DNA from: Comamonadaceae bacterium
GTDB lineage: Bacteria; Pseudomonadota; Gammaproteobacteria; Burkholderiales; Burkholderiaceae_C
DNA: 7,031 nt
Direction of reading: 5' to 3'
Assembly: GCA_947460065.1 (NCBI GenBank)
Contig: CANHGF010000129.1
Coordinates: 1-7,031, forward strand
The position numbers were made by a program, and so were the translations under genes. The notes beneath the pieces were generated by a model. It did no database searches. It was given only the letters and a program-made list of their open reading frames with translations, and was not told the origin of the DNA. Of the stretch, positions 6,289 through 7,031 are shown in pieces; positions within the stretch are counted from its first letter, which is position 1, and each line of letters opens with the position of its first letter.

Positions 6289-6316
6289 GCCCTCGCGGCG
6301 ATGCGGCGCGGGTTTT
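6285..6316 (+). terminator. Likely intrinsic terminator of the hydroxylase operon
   Basis: CCGCGCC (6285-6291) pairs perfectly with GGCGCGG (6305-6311), and the stem is followed by G and TTTT (6312-6316). It lies 30 bp downstream of the large-subunit stop. The loop is 13 nt and can form a competing small stem (CCGCG-CCCT-CGCGG). The T-run is short, so efficiency is uncertain. Confidence 0.6.
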
Positions 6317-6383
6317 CAGGCTGTTCCTTGATCCAAGGCCCCATCGGGCCGGGGCGGCCCTCCCACGATCTTCGGCGAGGCCT

Positions 6384-6418
6384 CGGATCGGGGGTGTGGG
6401 AGCCGCGCCCCCGATCCG
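6384..6418. repeat. Long hairpin with 16-bp stem and 3-nt loop
   Basis: The outer 11 bp are perfectly complementary: CGGATCGGGGG (6384-6394) with CCCCCGATCCG (6408-6418). Inside, TGTGG (6395-6399) pairs with CCGCG (6403-6407) through three G-C and two G-U pairs in RNA, leaving the loop GAG (6400-6402). No T-run follows on either side, so it does not look like an ordinary intrinsic terminator. It could be a REP-like element, an RNA stability structure or a protein site. Confidence 0.7.
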
Positions 6419-6450
6419 TCTCGGCACACCTGCGGCGCATTCAGGGCTGA

Positions 6451-6576
6451 AGCGTCTCCATCAACCAAGGCGTGCCGGTCAGCGGTAACTCCATCGTCAA
6501 CTGCGACCAGGCTTCGATGCAGGATGCCCTGGACGTCAAGAAGCCCACCGCTGATACCTCATTGAGCCTGCTCTAG
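6451..6576 (+). pseudogene. Short open frame, possible remnant of a protein C-terminus
   Basis: Between a TGA (6448-6450) and a TAG (6574-6576) lie 41 codons with gene-like composition, reading VSINQGVPVSGNSIVNC then DQASMQDALDVKKPTADTS and a short hydrophobic end. The codon choice resembles the real genes more than the surrounding spacer does. There is no ATG before the middle and no ribosome-binding site; a GTG at 6472 is the only early start. I do not recognise the family. It may be the tail of a gene whose front was lost, or a chance frame. Confidence 0.25.
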
Positions 6577-6884
6577 TGGCTTCCTGAGACCGGAATCTAT
6601 GTGAATCAAGCACATACAGATTCGCGTCGAACTCGGACTCGGACTCGGACTCGGACGCCCAAGGCTGGCCGGGATAAGTCCTTGCCACCAAATTCCATTC
6701 AAAGATTTGGATTCCTTTGGGATCAAAAAAAACGGCCAGCAACAATATTTACATTGATGACATTTTTTGTAATTTGCGCGTCTTTTTTGCTCATGCCGCC
6801 CCACGCCGTGGTCAATGCTGAAATTTAAAGCTGACTGGCATCGTCCATCTCCTCAAATTCACCGCTTCATGCCAAGGTTTTTCA
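6577..6884. other. Intergenic stretch with hexamer repeat and AT-rich block ahead of the lipoprotein gene
   Basis: No convincing gene is seen in these 308 bp. It contains a hexanucleotide tandem repeat (6631-6654), then a marked fall in GC from about 6690 to 6830 with an A8 tract (6725-6732) and two T6 tracts (6763-6768, 6783-6788) 20 bp apart. TTTACA (6748-6753) and TGTAAT (6768-6773) resemble -35 and -10 elements but are only 14 bp apart. The AT-rich block probably supplies the promoter of the lipoprotein gene. A 75-codon frame starting at GTG 6601 ends at 6828 and would encode an RT-repeat followed by one hydrophobic helix; I consider it doubtful. Confidence 0.5.
6631..6654. repeat. Hexanucleotide tandem repeat (ACTCGG)4
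   Basis: Four perfect copies of ACTCGG occupy 6631-6654, followed by AC. Because the unit is six bases, copy-number change would not shift any reading frame. It lies in a spacer, about 230 bp upstream of the lipoprotein start. Confidence 0.9.
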
Positions 6885-7031
6885 ATGCTTCATAAACGCC
6901 TGCTCCCCTGCCGCATTCACACCCTGGCCCTGGCTGCCAGCGCCCTCGTTCTCTCAGGTTGCGCCACCATCACGCCCGAGCCCTTGACCAGCCAGACTTT
7001 GCGCACTGCGAGCGATCAGCAGGCCTTGCGC
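6885..7031 (+). CDS. Outer-membrane lipoprotein, N-terminal part, possibly TolC-family efflux protein
   Basis: First 49 residues of a lipoprotein whose remainder lies beyond the window. A basic start (LHKR) is followed by a hydrophobic segment and the lipobox LSGC, with lipidated Cys26. Ala at the next position argues against inner-membrane retention, so the product should sit in the outer membrane. AAGG at 6874-6877 lies 7 nt before the ATG at 6885. The mature start, CATITPEPLTSQTLR, resembles the N-termini of TolC-like outer-membrane factors in Burkholderiales as I remember them. That resemblance is short and could mislead; lipoprotein identity is firm, TolC identity is tentative. Confidence 0.75.
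   Translation, partial: MLHKRLLPCRIHTLALAASALVLSGCATITPEPLTSQTLRTASDQQALR

Larger units (their letters stand above)
6281..6450. repeat. Imperfectly duplicated intergenic module
   Basis: Three blocks recur in the same order. GGAGCCGCGCCC is at 6281-6292 and again at 6399-6410. TGCGGCGC is at 6302-6309 and again at 6431-6438. TTCAGGCTG at 6315-6323 resembles TTCAGGGCTG at 6440-6449. The material between blocks differs in length and sequence. Ordered repetition suggests an old duplication or two copies of a family of intergenic repeats, rather than chance GC-rich matches. Several small alternative hairpins lie between the copies: CCTTG-ATC-CAAGG (6326-6338), GGCCC-CATC-GGGCC (6337-6350) and GGGCC-GGGGC-GGCCC (6346-6360). 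Confidence 0.45.

Noticed and set aside
5781..6440. A 219-codon - strand frame running from the spacer into the end of the large subunit gene
   Set aside because: Antisense to conserved motifs, low-complexity Arg/Gly-rich product, and no family resemblance.
6263..6654. CRISPR array or attachment-site interpretation of the repeats after the hydroxylase operon
   Set aside because: Repeat units are 6-12 bp, adjacent or irregularly spaced, with no regular spacers, no cas genes, no integrase and no tRNA end nearby.
6536..6745. A 69-codon - strand frame including a Ser-Glu repeat
   Set aside because: The repeat comes only from the ACTCGG hexamer, there is no clear ribosome-binding site, and the product resembles no family I know.

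Overview
The window is high-GC proteobacterial DNA. The gene families (a Bug/TctC-type solute-binding protein, a periplasmic parvulin isomerase, a DUF2076 protein, a two-gene molybdenum hydroxylase) and the GC-rich codon choice suggest a betaproteobacterium of the order Burkholderiales. Genus cannot be read from this sequence alone.

Layout, left to right. (1) Bases 1-446, + strand: the C-terminal half of a Bug/TctC substrate-binding protein, cut by the window edge. (2) 485-1759, - strand, convergent with it: a polytopic O-antigen ligase/polymerase-like protein (WaaL/Wzy_C type) with no lipopolysaccharide genes beside it. (3) 1760-2068: a divergent control region with two similar palindromes 63 bp apart. 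(4) 2069-2917, + strand: an exported parvulin-type peptidyl-prolyl isomerase starting at TTG. (5) 2927-2962: a strong hairpin between convergent genes, then a small DUF2076 protein on the - strand (2975-3322). (6) 3323-3498: a second divergent control region with a perfect palindrome and a possible leaderless promoter. (7) 3499-6254, + strand: an overlapping gene pair for a molybdenum hydroxylase of the xanthine dehydrogenase/CO dehydrogenase superfamily, made of a [2Fe-2S] subunit and a molybdopterin subunit, with no FAD subunit in view. (8) 6255-6884: about 630 bp with no convincing intact gene. It holds a likely terminator, a 9-bp tandem repeat, a near-perfect 16-bp hairpin, a duplicated sequence module, a short open frame that may be a gene remnant, a hexanucleotide repeat and an AT-rich block. 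(9) 6885-7031, + strand: the start of an outer-membrane lipoprotein gene, possibly of the TolC family, cut by the window edge.

The only gene pair clearly working together is the hydroxylase operon: the iron-sulfur subunit carries electrons away from the molybdenum site in the large subunit. The other genes look like independent housekeeping, envelope or uptake genes. No CRISPR array, transposase, prophage, RNA gene or recognisable new defence system was seen. The most unusual material is the missing flavin subunit, the possible leaderless start, and the structured, repeat-rich spacer after the hydroxylase operon.
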